DNA of 64,000 nucleotides from Branchiostoma lanceolatum (lineage: Eukaryota > Chordata > Leptocardii > Amphioxiformes > Branchiostomatidae): positions 8,224,501 through 8,288,500 of the forward strand of contig NC_089724.1 of NCBI RefSeq assembly GCF_035083965.1. The letters run 5' to 3'. The notes below the pieces were generated by a model. The model worked only from the letters and a program-made list of their open reading frames with translations. It was not told the DNA's origin and ran no database searches. Positions 26,201 through 37,488 of this stretch are shown here, piece by piece. A program made the translations under genes and the position numbers. The first letter of the stretch is position 1; each line of letters opens with the position of its first letter.

Positions 26201-27758
26201 TTAGCAACAGTATCAAGTGTACGTGTCTCACCTTGTACTCTGAAAAGGCCCCATCATGTAAGTAAGCGATAGGCTGGCCTACTTTAAACCTGGACTCTGC
26301 ACCTGCAGCAGTCACCACTCCCAGACCCTGCCAGACAACAATACAAGCTCCTGTCAAAGTGCTGTTTGCATTTACTTGATAAATGGTATCTCCACATTGT
26401 GTCCTTGGCACCAGGATTTGTATTCACAATTCACAAAAATACTGCTAGTATGTATTGGTGGTACAGCAACATTCCATATTTAGCTTCCTCATGTTCTGTC
26501 ATAAGGTTGCCTCATTTGCAGACTTTTAGGAGTGCTGAGCAGACATTTATTTTTGGAGGGAGCGCTGATTCATGATTTTCAACATGCTTAGGTTCTCTTA
26601 TGCTGGGGTAAACTCAGTTTATATCTCGCCCTGCATAAGAGAAACTTTTCCATGTTGAAAATAGTGAATCAGTGCAGCGTCCAAAAATAAACACAGGCGC
26701 TCCTAGAAGTCTGCAGAGGAGGCTATCATAAGGCACCTGTGTATATCTACAACTTTATATATATGTGCCATGAATTAAACAAATGGTCATAACTTGCACA
26801 CAAGTTGTCCCTGCTAGATGAATACACGATATAACATTTCATATAAACTGGAATGAGAGGAAAAAATGAAAGGAATTCTATGACAGATCTTCTGACGACA
26901 GCAGCTTTCAGTAAAAATCACTTGCTATTCACCTCAAACCCAATTTGGAATGGAGGCACTTTGGTTGGGTCGTACCTTCCAGCGGAGAAGTTCACATCTG
27001 AAGCGTTGATGCCAACAAACCTGCAACAGACATGCTCAAAACAGTCGGCACAGATTGTATTTAATGTTCAACACATGTAGCTACATTTCCTTGACAAACA
27101 CATCAAATATGTAATAGGATATGCCAAATAGCAGATACTCTGATAAATTGTATTCAGTTGTTTGAGTAGCTGCTATTTGGTGTACACAACAAATAAAAAA
27201 AGGGAAGCTTTACACATTAAAGGACAATATTTCTGCAAAATTAAGGTTTTTTGAATTTAGAGCTTTGTATTCTTATTCTAATCCTAGCATCTCATTAAAG
27301 CCCATATCTCACTACTGCATCGCAAGGTGCATCGTTAACAGGATTTGTGTTACTCTTGACTAACTATAAAGGGAATATCATGCAAAACGTACAAGTGTGA
27401 CTAAAAAGACAACAAAACACACGAAGCATAAAAAGATTAATCTTTTATCAATGAAATTCGTTGAGAGTGCTGTCAAATTGCGAGGTCGCAGTCAGGTTGC
27501 CAATGTGCCGCGGGTCCAGTGAGATAGGGCTTAAAAAATGTCACATATATGGTGCTATCATACACAGCAATAAATCCATGGTGCACTAGTACTCTTATCT
27601 TTAGAAAAAAAAAGATTCATCTACCTGTTCTTGACAACAACTTCCTTGGGACCTGGTATCACCATGGGAACTGTTTCCACGGAGATGGCATTACGGAATT
27701 TGGGGGTCAGCGACGACACCATAAGTCTCTGGAATGCTTTTGGGATCTGAGCTGCCAT
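23294..27758 (-). CDS. PTGR3: Prostaglandin reductase 3 / ZADH2-like zinc-binding-dehydrogenase-family oxidoreductase
   Basis: Medium-chain reductase; the family reduces the 13,14 double bond of 15-keto-prostaglandins with NADPH, in peroxisomes. Minus-strand exons: 27625-27758 (ATG), 26933-27020, 26232-26327, 25866-25964, 25706-25745, 25552-25580, 25370-25444, 25153-25224, 24963-25024, 24435-24537, 23905-24093, 23294-23362 (stop TAG). They join in frame to 351 residues (human about 377). Recognised blocks in order: [32 protein letters not shown], the dinucleotide loop [10 protein letters not shown] (residues ~153-162, split by an intron), [53 protein letters not shown]. The C-terminus is SKL, a type 1 peroxisomal targeting signal also seen in human ZADH2. 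A non-coding first exon near 28627 is possible. Convergent with the Ig gene and divergent from NRM. Confidence 0.96.
24603..24765. repeat. Dispersed element, copy 2
   Basis: Begins with CAAATTTTTGACAGT and ends with its inverse TCAAAAATTTGGGTAAGTCCAA. The interior ATCACGTTATGCAGAT and GGTGAGCAGTGGATCATAAG match 11225-11280. Lies in an intron of the PTGR3-like gene. Confidence 0.65.
26497..26742. mobile_element. Fold-back element with ~110-bp inverted arms
   Basis: The left arm (GTCATAAGGTTGCCTC..., GCAGACTTTTAGGAG, TTTATTTTTGGA, GATTCATGATTTTCAACATG, TTCTCTTATGC) is mirrored by the right arm read backwards (GCATAAGAGAA..., CATGTTGAAAATAGTGAATC, TCCAAAAATAAA, CTCCTAGAAGTCTGC, TATCATAAGG). A loop of only about 30 bases separates them. 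Located in an intron of PTGR3. Confidence 0.75.
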
Positions 27759-28639
27759 CTTTACCTGCAAGGTAAGGTGGGTTAGGCAGGTTGAATATGG
27801 ATCATACAACTTTACTACAACAATGTAAACAGTAACACAGTCGTTCTATCCTTAGACCTTGAATAGCAAATGGAAGCAAGGACATTATCCTATATAATGT
27901 CCTTGGTGGAGGCTAAGTTGACAACTGGTACCTACACTAAGGCAAACCCTGGAATCCCTAAAACTGTAACAGTTACCTGTGCAACTTAGACTATATCTCA
28001 GTTACCTGACTGGGTTCTGTGTCTCCAGACCCACTCATAGTTACTTGACTGTTCACCAGAGACTCTGAAAGCTGAACACAGGGCACTAAATCACCTGTAA
28101 TGTGACCCTATGTGGACTTTGAGCCTGAAAGTTCAACGACCGCTCGGACAATGGTCTGTATCTCCTTTGCACTGTGATTTAATAATTAAAGGAAAAGTAA
28201 AGTCAATAAACAAAACCACGTGGGTAAGGCACCTACCAAGATCTTAAACTTTTGAATGAAACAAACCATTATTTTCTGGCTTGGGGATTCGTTTTAGAGA
28301 AACTAGAGTGCGTTTACAGTGTAAGGTAGATGATATCATAAAAGCTTAAAGATGAAGAGGGGGGCGTGTCTATCTGCCAGTGTCCTTTGAAAAAACTGAA
28401 ATCTGAGCAAAAAGGTAATCACAAAAATGCCCCAATATGAAGAAAATCGGTTCACTGCTAGAAAAATTCCAAATATCATTTGTTTACATGTCAGGACCGG
28501 TAACAATCACTGCATCACTACACATGTGCCGGTGTCAAAATTTATACATACCTCAGTTTATTCATGTAGCGTAGACAGCTGTTACGGTGAGTATGGGGGT
28601 GTGGGAACGTTTCCGAAGTTTTACCTGCACAACATGACA

Positions 28640-29097
28640 TCGACTCCACGTGGGAGAAAGAGAGACTGAGGGAGAGAGAAGAGAGAGGAAGAAACCAGAG
28701 ATATCACTGCACAGCTGTGCAGGCAAGGCCAAAGTTTCTGAGTTTCAACTTTGACCCATAGATTAGTCCAATATCTATGAAAGGGGAAATGCTCCTAAAC
28801 ACTTAATTCTCATGTCACACTTAAATCCAAAAGGAAGAAAGCAAGTGTATCATTTATTAAAACAAAACTAGCGGTTTATGACGCAAAATCTTTGTAAGCC
28901 TGAGTATACACTGTATCATATTTTGTTAGGAAAATATTGCCCCTATCAATGAGTGGTATGGCATATTCTGACATTTGCTCCCTGCACGGTTGGACGCATG
29001 GGGGGTAAATTTTGACTTGTGTCTGGGACAACTCTCCGCGTTATTCCTGTGATTTCAGCCTCTCAAAATCAGCCCAGGCTGATCTGAAGGCTTTAGC
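28640..29097. promoter_or_regulatory. Divergent promoter interval between PTGR3-like and NRM
   Basis: The NRM start codon is at 29098. A possible PTGR3 5' UTR exon with donor reads leftwards from about 28627, leaving roughly 450 bases for both promoters. No TATA box or named operator is evident; the shared-promoter reading is inferred from the head-to-head layout. Confidence 0.4.
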
Positions 29098-32000
29098 ATG
29101 GTCCCAACAAGAAGTCGCTCGATTTTCGGGGCAGTTTTCTTCTCAACTGTGTCTCTGGCCTGCTTTGTTTACTGTTTTGCCTCCGTCTTCAAGTTGGCTT
29201 TGTTTCTTTCCACCGACCTTCTGGGCAAAGATTCTCTGAAACAAGGACCTAGCAGCAGCCTCGATCAAAAAGGTACAACTATTTTGTGTCGTCGATTAAT
29301 AGAGACGTTTTGTATCATATGTTAACCGTCTGTAAGGCTTGTTGTAGTGTTAGATTACAAATTCTATGAACAATTCCTGAGGCAAAATTCCCTTGTGGCT
29401 CCTGTGTGTTTTGGCGTGCCACCAAAAAATAAAGTCGTCTACTAGTGATACTTTTTGAGTGACTGGCGTCTCTTACTGCAAGCAACACATTTATGTCGCA
29501 ATATCAAGATGCTTGGATATTTATGTCCTTGTTCCAACGTCAAATTTGTCACTGGATGTTTAATTATGGCAGGGACGCTGGAACTCATAATGGCCCCTGC
29601 AGGGCATGCGAGTGGGCGTGGCATCGGGTAACACAAAGAAGGGAAGCGTCCCCACAAAACTAGGACAGCTGTCGGCCAGGCTACTGTTGTCAGTAGTTGT
29701 CTAGCATACCAGCTTTGTTTGGGTTCTTCCAGTGGAAAGTCCCCATGATTTCCCTGATAGTGGTCCTGTTTACAAAAAAGTTTTTTTCCCACTGTACTGA
29801 AATTTTTCAACTGAAGAAAAAGAAGAATTAAGCTCCATTTCAATAGTTGGTATATAAAACCTCCTTGGTATATGTCACAGTAAAGATTGCGATTCAGGAC
29901 AATCAGCGATTGTCCTAGGACAGATTGCGATCGCAATATGTACTAGTAGAATTGCCGATTATCCTAGGAGTCGGACAGACGTAGGACAATCACCGATTGT
30001 CCTGAATCGCAATCTCTACTGTGACATATACATGTAGCTGACGAGTCTATGTCATCCTCTTAACAATGAAGTCTGATAGATTTGATGCATTTCGCCATCC
30101 ATTGCTAATATCTGCAAGGAGTTTCATAAGAATATTAGGATACAATTAGTCATCTCCCTAACTTCATCCGAAGTGTAAGTGCACGTCCACAGTGTACGAG
30201 TTAAAATACATTCCTACAAGTTCAAATTTATTACTAGTACTTTAGATCTGTATTCAATCGGTTATGATTTCGTGGTCGACTCCAGCTCGGACATGTTGTA
30301 AGGGATTGCATTCGTCATTTCGGATGGTGACGTAAAGCCAGCGGCCCCGTGTATGAGGGAGCTTCGGGCATAAACCTCAAGTCAAGCGTCAAACCTCTGT
30401 ACGTAAAAGAACCCAACACACTTAAATCGAAAAGAGTGAAGGTGACCCGGTGTGCTTGGCCAAAAACGCGAGCCGTGCCGAGGCTGCATTGCTATACCAC
30501 TAGCTACTTGAAAAAGCATCATGCTTCACAATCACATCAATTGACTTTTATTGAGGATGACTGCTTTACCTTACCTAACTGGTGTACGGATATCCTTCCT
30601 GTCATCAAAAGCAAAGGTCAGCTGATTACAGCTTTAATTTTTCTCCTCCTTCTCCCTTTACAGATGGAGATGGTGACTTCCTGTCCAACCCTCTGGTTCA
30701 GGATGTGGGCCTCCTACTGCTGTTCCCTCTGCAGCACCTCATCATGACCTCATGGCTGTTCAAACGTCTGCTGTCAGCTGTTCGGCTGGATGTTGTGGAG
30801 CGATCGCTGTACGTGGCATCCACTGGACTAGTGTTACAGGTCAGTTACTGATGGATTTGTTTCTCCATGGTTGTGTTTGAGCATTTTGTTCTGATTTCGC
30901 TGGCTGCATCAACACTATCACAAAACTGCAGTTACCGGGAAACAGAGGTCGTGGTAGACCAAAGAAATCTTGGATGGAGTGCGTCAGGAAGGATATGAAG
31001 GTGTGCGGCCTTACCAGCGTGGACCCGCTGGACAGAGCCGCTTGGAAGCGTGGTGTGAAGACTAGCCGATGGCTGTCCACCCGTGTCAAGGAACCCCGCA
31101 GCAGTATAATGAAAAACTGGATACTACATACATGTACAACTATTACACACATCTTGATTCATGTTCACACATGATAATTCACACTTTTGAGTTCCATGTC
31201 CACACATGAAATTTTCAGTTTCCTTGTGTATGTCACATTCATGCTGTAGTACAATATATGTCTATTTATAGGCATTTGCATGCTCAGGGTTGGACAAGTT
31301 TCAAAAATTCACTTGCCCTATTGGGCAAATACATGAACATAAAACAATCCACTTGCCTGAACCAACTTTTCACCTGCCCTAAAATTTGAAAGACATTTTT
31401 CTATGCACTTTCAGTTGTAGCAAGGGAATTCTTTTATTTTTCAGCAGTTAAGTAATCAAGTGATCAAGACAAAGTTGTAGACGTGGGGCTGAAGATATAT
31501 TTCAACAAGGGTATTCTTTATTTACTTAAATGTAGGGCATCCAAAAATTACACTAGCCCGAACTGCAGTATCACTAGCACTGGCCCTGGTCCAATCCTGA
31601 TGCTGTAGCTTAAGTTTTGCTTCTTCCATTGAATTAACAATGACACATTTTTACACTAATAGGTAGCCATAGACAACTGGAAGGCTGTTGGAGAGTCGGA
31701 CCCCTTCTGGGACTTCCCTGTGAACACGAGCCAGTTCCTGTGGTTGGTGTTCACCCTGGTCCACATCTTCGGCTGGCTGTCCATCTCAGGCTCTGCCGTC
31801 ATCCTGGACTATCCTGAGATGATGGGAGTCAAACAGGTAGGTGTAATAAAATCATCATTCATTTGGTAATAGGAAAGTCAGGTGCAGCCTTAGTCTGTAT
31901 AACACAAACTCCAGCTGTCCGGGGATTTCTGTCCCCTCCCCGCGGTTACAGGAGCTTGATTGAGTTCAGGCTTGTGCAGCCTAATTTCCAAGCAGATCTA

Positions 32001-35000
32001 ATGGTGGCAAAGACAGTACCCAACTGGCAAAAGTAGTTGGGTGGCTATTAAAAATCCTTTTGCTAGTTGGATATGGTCTTTGCCACTGTTACATCTGCTT
32101 GGAGATAAGGTGTAGCCTAGGTCATGTTGGTCATGCTCATAGCTGGCGAATATGCAGGGAACAGTTAAACACACAGGATGTTACACAAATGATGTTGCAC
32201 AGTGTTGTTATCTTCTGTTGCTTTTGCTCAGAATCTAGGAGAGTACATGTACTAAAGTGTTTATTTAGAGAAAACTGCTGAATATATGGTCTCCAAGCAG
32301 ATGTTGGTTGGCCAAATTGTTACTTTTTCCTAGCTCCTGTTTCTGCTTTTATTTTATGTCATGTTTGGTACTTGATAAACAACAGTGACCTGATGTTATC
32401 TAAAGATAAGTTTCTAATCTGAGAGTTTCTAACTTTCTTGTGAATACATCTTCTAATCCTGGCCCTGTTTTTATCTATTCTTTCTTTGAAGGCTTATTAC
32501 TATGCCTTAGGGCTGGATGACCCTCTGAGCATCAAGTCTGAGAGTGTGCGACAGTTCTACAGCAACAATAGACTCCCCATCTTCACTGGTAAGATATATC
32601 AATTATGATACAACATTAACAAATTGTTAAAGGTAGATTCAATTCAGTTCAGAGTTCTGGTATAAAACCTGGTGCTCCATTTCTTTGCTTTAGTCACTGA
32701 CAGAAACACATCAGATGCAGTTTCAAACATATGACTGTTTCAAATCATGAGTAATTTTTTTTTTGGTGTAAGAGGATTTGTAAGTCTACCTCTTACAATT
32801 TGAATGTATACAAATCTTTTCAAACTATAGCAGTAAGGTTTATGATAAGTTTGTGTGGCGTTTATTTCGCGTTAGGGCGAATATGGAGTGTTCGCAGTGG
32901 TTTTAAGTCCGCATTTGAAACAATAGTAGCGCTACAATCATTGGCAGGCAAAAAGGTTTGCGATGGTTTTGAGTTTGTGCTGAAGAGTTCATAGCAAAAA
33001 ACGCGAACATAAAACCACAGCAAACATTTCTGCATTTACAGTAATTATCTACTGTATGTATCAATGTCACATTTTGTTGACCCATTACTAATGTGTGCCA
33101 CAGGTGTGATGATGGTGCTGTGGCTCATCCCGTGCATGACCCTTGACCGGTTGGTCCTGGCGGCGTTCTGGACCCTCTACCTGCTGCTGTGGCAGAGCCT
33201 GTCCGTTACCGACTACGTCTACATGTGCATCATGCTGGATCGCAAGAGGGAAGCCCTGCGCGCGCGTCTCACCATGCCCAGCATCCTCTTCTTCCTCCTG
33301 AGGACAAGTCTGATCGTAGTGACACTTGCGTGTGTTGCCATTGTGCTGTATCTCATCACCTGTTTGTACACATGGCTCCTCGTGCCCATTGTTATACTAT
33401 CTGTGTTTACTCTGTTTGCTCTGTATCATGCCATCACAAATTCAGGGTCTTCACAAGGGTTATCAACATATTTGGCTGAATCCGTTGTTATACTAGTCTC
33501 GGCTGCTGCTCTTGCCCTAGGAGTCTTGTACCCTCAGTTTTGGCCAGCCTTCTGGGCCGGGGTTGCTCTACTCTGGTGTGTAGCGAAGAGTGCAGGGTCC
33601 TCCCTGTCAACACAGGTCATCGTCCTGCTGTTGTCAGGCGGGGCAGCTGCGTATCTAGGGGTGTACTACCAGCTGTGGTGGGCTGCCGTGTGGGTGGGAG
33701 TCTCAGTGCTGGGCTTCCTGGCAAATCAGGCAGGGGTCTCTTTTTCAAATTCAGGCTCCACCTCCCCAGCGGCTGGTGTTTTGACCCTTGCTTCTGTAGG
33801 GTCGGCTCTACTGGGATATCTGTATGGCCAGTGGATCCCAGCTGCAGTGGTGGCTGCCGTGGTGGCTCTACTGCTACTGAGGCAGTTTGGAGCCAGAGTC
33901 TCTGGTGTTTCGCTAAGAGCCTTGTCGCTCCCAATGGCTGCCTTATTCACTCTTCTCTTGCTTACAGCTCTAGTGGCATCCGTTGCCGTGGGCATTCTCT
34001 ATGGTGACTGGATACCGGCAGGTGTTGCCGGGGTTTTAGCTGCAGGAGCTCTTGCCAAACAGCACGGTCTCACATCCACGCCCGAGTTGTCTTCGACGAC
34101 CGTTCTACTCTCCCTTGCTGGGGCTTCAGCCGTGGCTATCGGTGTTCTGTACAGTGAGTGGATCCCTGCAGCAGTAGTGGCTGCAATGGCAGTAGCTGCA
34201 ATTGCAAAGCAGCGTCAGTGGGTCTCACTCCCCGAGAGGTCGTCTGGAGGAATTGCGTTGCCATTATTGCTGCTCGCAGCTGTTGTTGGTACTGTAGCTG
34301 TGGGAGTTATGTATTCCCAGTGGATTCCTGCTGCAGTTGCTGGCACATTGCTTGGTGTGTATGGTGCTGGACAAGTTGTTTCTTTGTCCTCTGACTCAGC
34401 AGCTTCTTTAAAGACTGTCCTGCAGTCCCTGGTGCTTCTGGTTTCTGTAGTTGGGTCAGTAGCCTTAGGAGTGTTGTATGCACAGTGGATCCCAGCAGCA
34501 CTCGTGGCTGCACACATCTTGGCTATGTATTGGTTTTGGCCATATTTCTCACTTCCCTCTGCCAGTACACTTTCTTCCAAGAAGGTTATGCTGTTTCTGT
34601 TGCTGCTGCATTCAGCTGCTGCATCAGTAGCAGTTGGGGTGTTGGTTGGACAGTGGATCCCAGCAGCGGTTGTTGGTGCAATCTTTGCGTTATGTGTTGT
34701 CTATCAGCTTGGACAGTCCCTCTCACTTCCCTCTGCACCTTTAAAGCTAGCATTGCCAGAACTTTCTCTATTGCTCGCCCTTGTGGGGACTACACTGCTT
34801 GGAGTTTTGTACTCCCAGTGGATTCCCGCTGGTATTGTCGGTGTGATGGTCCTTGGCTACTTTTTAAAAAACTCCGGACTAGGCTCCTCTCTCCCTGAAA
34901 TGTCTGCAGTGTCTGTGGGAGGTTACCTGCTACCCCTCATACTGCTGCTGGCTGCAGGAAGTTCCGCAGTTCTGTGGGTCCTCTACAGCCTGTGGATCCC

Positions 35001-37488
35001 TGCAGCCATCGTTGGTGCGCTTGCTGGTGGTTACCTCGTCAAGCAAAGTGGTGCACTGGAGTCACTTCCTTCGGTGGCTGTGGCCTCCAGAGCATCTGTG
35101 CTGCCAATCTTACTGCTCATCGCTGCTGTAAGTTCTGTTGCAATTGGCGTTTTGTATGGCCAGTGGATACCGGCTGTGGTTGCTAGCGTCGGTGTAGTTG
35201 GCTACGTGGCCAACAAACGTGGTCTGACCCTCCCATCCCCATCAGGTGCATCTCTGCTCCAGACTGCACAAGCTGGGATGCATGTCCTCATCCCCGTGGC
35301 TGCTATTGCAGTAGGGGTTGTGTACAGAGTGTGGATCCCTGCTGGGATTGTTGGAGTCCTGTTTGTGGTCCACAGTGCTCGTCATTTTGGGCTGACTCCA
35401 AGTCTTCCTGCCTCATCTGCTGTTCCATACATCCCATTGCTCCTCCTGCTTGCACTTGCTGGATCCTTAGCAGCAGGCCTTCTGTATAGCACTTGGATCC
35501 CAGCTGGATTTGCTGGGGGTCTTACAGCAGGCTATATGATCAAGAGAAGTGGGCTCACAGCCTCACTGCCCTCTCTGCCTAATCCATCTCTGCCTGCTCT
35601 CTCCACCGTCCCATTCTCTGCAGTTGTGCTCCTGGTTTCTGCCTCGTCTGCCATTGCCATAGGAGTTCTGTATGCCCAATGGATTCCTGCAGGGATTGTT
35701 GGTGTCCTGATGCTTGCTTACATAGCCAACCAGAGGGGGCTTTTCCAATCTGTTCCATCAATTTCGCGCGAACAGCTGCCTAGCTTCCCGTATCGGCCTG
35801 TAAGCCTGTTTCTTGGGGCTGTCTGTTCTCTTCTTGCCAGTTCTCTTGCCAGCTCTGATTCTGCATCTCTTTATGTACCATGGATACTAGCTGGCATTGT
35901 TGCTGCTGTAGTCGTGGGGTATCTTTCTTGGAAGTACCTCCTCCCTGCAGTATCGCAGAAATCCCTTCTTCCTGTTCCCAGGGGTGCTGTTATCCTGCTG
36001 CTTGGAGCTGCAGCAGCTTTAGCTGCAGGCATTCTGTATGCCCAGTGGATTCCTGCAGGGATTGTTGGTGTCCTGATGCTTGCTTACACAGCCAACCAGA
36101 GGGGGCTTTTCCAATCTATTCCATCAATTTCGCGCCAGCAGCTGCCTAGCTTCCCATATCGACCCGTTAGCCTGTTTCTTGGAGCTGTCTGTTCTGTTGC
36201 TGCCAGTTCTCTTGCCAGTTCTAGTGCTGGAGCTCTCTATGTACCATGGATACTAGCTGGCATTCTTGCTGCTGTAGTCGTGGTACTTTCATGGAAGTAC
36301 CTCCTCCCTGCAGTATCGCAGAAATCCCTTCCTCCTGTTCCTAGGGGTGCTGTTATCCTGCTGCTTGCAGCTGCAGCAACTGTAACTGCAGGAATTCTGT
36401 ATGCCCAGTGGATTCCTGCAGCAGTTGTTTGTGCTCTTGCTGCGGTCTTTGCCACTGTTAAGTTGTGGCCAACAGCTCCAACCCTTGCAGCTATACCACG
36501 ACCAAGCCTTTCATATCCATCCCTTGCAGTTGGCAGTCTAACTTTGGGCAGTGTGAGTGCTGTAGCAATTGGGGTACTGTATGCTCAGTGGATCCCGTTA
36601 GGGGTATTTGCTGCTCTAGGAGTGGCTTACATACTTGGTCAGAAAGGAGTCTTTGCCGAAGTTCCAAAACTGACACCTAAATTCTCCCTCTCGAAAGATG
36701 TTCTCATCCTTGTCATTGCAACTGTAGCCTGTCTGCTGCTTGGCTACTTCTATGACCAGTGGTGGTCAGCCATTGCAGCAGGTGTAGCAGTTTTATGGTA
36801 TGTGACAAGACAAATGGGAATCGGTGCCTCTCTGTCTAACCTGACCCTACCCAAGCCATCCTTGCCCAAACTGACCATGTCCCGAGCCCTGGCTGAAGTG
36901 AGCTTGCTCTCAGTAGCCACTGTGTCCTCCGTTCTTCTGGGTGTCTTCTATGGGCAATGGATTCCACTTGCCTGTGCAGGGATAGCAATAACATGGTTGG
37001 GCCTCAGGCACAAAGGAGTCCAGGTATCTCTACCAGCTAGTCTCCAGCTAGGTCCATTGGCCCAGTCTCTGCTTGCAACCTCACTCATCTCTCTCTCTCT
37101 GGCTGTGCTGTTCGAGGCCTGGTTGATTGTGTGGGCAACCTTGGTTGCTCTTGCTGTGATTGTTGTGTCAAAGGCTACCAACCTGGTCTCTTACATCAAG
37201 TCGATCGAAGTGCGCACTCTACTGTCTACACTGGGCACACATCTCAGAGGGGCGTACGTCTGTGCCTCTACTATGGACGTCCTGAATGGCAGTCTGTGGT
37301 ACGAGAGGCTCTCGCGGTACGCGGTGGTCGTCGGGATGGTTCTGGCATGCCTCGCTGTGGCGTGGCGCTTCTCGGCGCTTGAGATGTCATTGGTACTCGT
37401 GGCCCTGTTGTTGACCGCACAGGTGGCTGATCACTACAGGTGGGGGACAGATGGGGTACGGGTGGCAGCAGAGCAGGAAACACAGTGA
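29098..37488 (+). CDS. NRM: Nurim with a giant C-terminal array of transmembrane repeats
   Basis: Nurim is a multi-pass inner-nuclear-membrane protein of about 260 residues. Exons: 29098-29272, 30664-30839, 31663-31836, 32492-32588, 33104-37488. They join in frame to 1,668 residues. Nurim homology covers residues 1-267: QDVGLLLLFPLQHLIM, VERSLYVASTGLVLQ, the FTLVHIFGWL helix, DYPEMMGVKQAYYYALGL, LWLIPCMTLDRLVLA, then a basic tail. Without any stop or intron the same exon continues for about 1,400 residues of 50-61-residue repeats. Each repeat has a hydrophobic helix, G-V-L-Y-x-Q-W-I-P-A, a second hydrophobic stretch, a short basic/polar turn and a Ser/Pro linker (SLPS type). A final tail with two more helices ends in AAEQETQ. 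The fusion is seen directly in the sequence; the role of the array is unknown. Confidence 0.93.
29869..30030. mobile_element. Near-perfect palindromic MITE in NRM intron 1
   Basis: Left end TATATGTCACAGTAAAGATT through AGGACAATC is matched base for base, with about one mismatch in 40, by the reverse complement of the right end. Inner shorter repeats of AGGACAATC/GATTGTCCT add further hairpins. Confidence 0.85.
30325..30530 (+). repeat. Dispersed repeat fragment (GTAAAAGAACCC...GTGTGCTTGGCC)
   Basis: Contains GACGTAAAGCCAGCGGCCCC, GTACGTAAAAGAACCCA and CCCGGTGTGCTTGGCC, a block that reappears in degraded form at about 8970-9045. Not coding in a convincing way. Confidence 0.5.
30923..31106 (+). 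mobile_element. LINE fragment (reverse-transcriptase C-terminal segment)
   Basis: An open frame reads GRGRPKKSWMECVRKDMK and then DRAAWKRGVKTSRW, a motif pattern typical of the region after the RT domain of non-LTR elements. Only about 60 codons remain, in NRM intron 2. Confidence 0.65.
31983..32107. mobile_element. Short MITE, 'TCTGCTTGGAGA' family, copy 2
   Basis: Begins AATTTCCAAGCAGATCTAAT and ends ACATCTGCTTGGAGATAAGG. It shares inner GGCAAAGAC and TTTGCCA arms with the copy at 19564-19683. Confidence 0.75.
32850..33045. mobile_element. ~200-bp MITE family 'GCAGAAATGTTCGCGGTGG', copy A
   Basis: Ends with CATTTCTGCATTTACAGTAA and carries TTTATTTCGCGTTAGGGCGA and GGAGTGTTCGCAGTGGTTTT at the other end. 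Sits 59 bases upstream of the giant NRM exon. Six further copies lie at 42.9, 44.5, 45.5, 45.7, 47.7 and 49.6 kb. Confidence 0.8.
33290..37290 (+). repeat. Coding repeat array, about 22 W-I-P-A transmembrane units
   Basis: I count 22 units. Fourteen have exact WIPA, two WIPL, two WILA, and four outer ones are degenerate (FWPA, WWAA, WWSA, and a final decayed one). DNA between units is diverged except for a recent 366-bp duplication at about 35.63-36.40 kb. Hydrophobic stretches on both sides of each WIPA predict 40 or more membrane-embedded segments. Confidence 0.93.
35640..36400 (+). repeat. Recent in-frame 366-bp tandem duplication inside the NRM array
   Basis: The stretch from TATGCCCAATGGATTCCTGC at 35671 is repeated from 36037, 366 bases (122 residues, two repeat units) later, with only scattered substitutions over most of the length. 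A third related start lies at 36400, 363 bases on. Both copies carry NQRGLFQS, LPSFPYRPVSLFLG and KYLLPAVSQKSL. Confidence 0.95.

Noticed and set aside
30349-30747. 132-codon frame upstream of NRM exon 2
   Set aside because: It starts in a dispersed repeat and runs into exon 2 in the wrong frame.
33540-35186. Other-frame open reading frames rich in Cys/Ser/Trp over the NRM array
   Set aside because: They are frame-shifted shadows of the repeated GTGGATCCC-type codons; only one frame is open for the whole exon.
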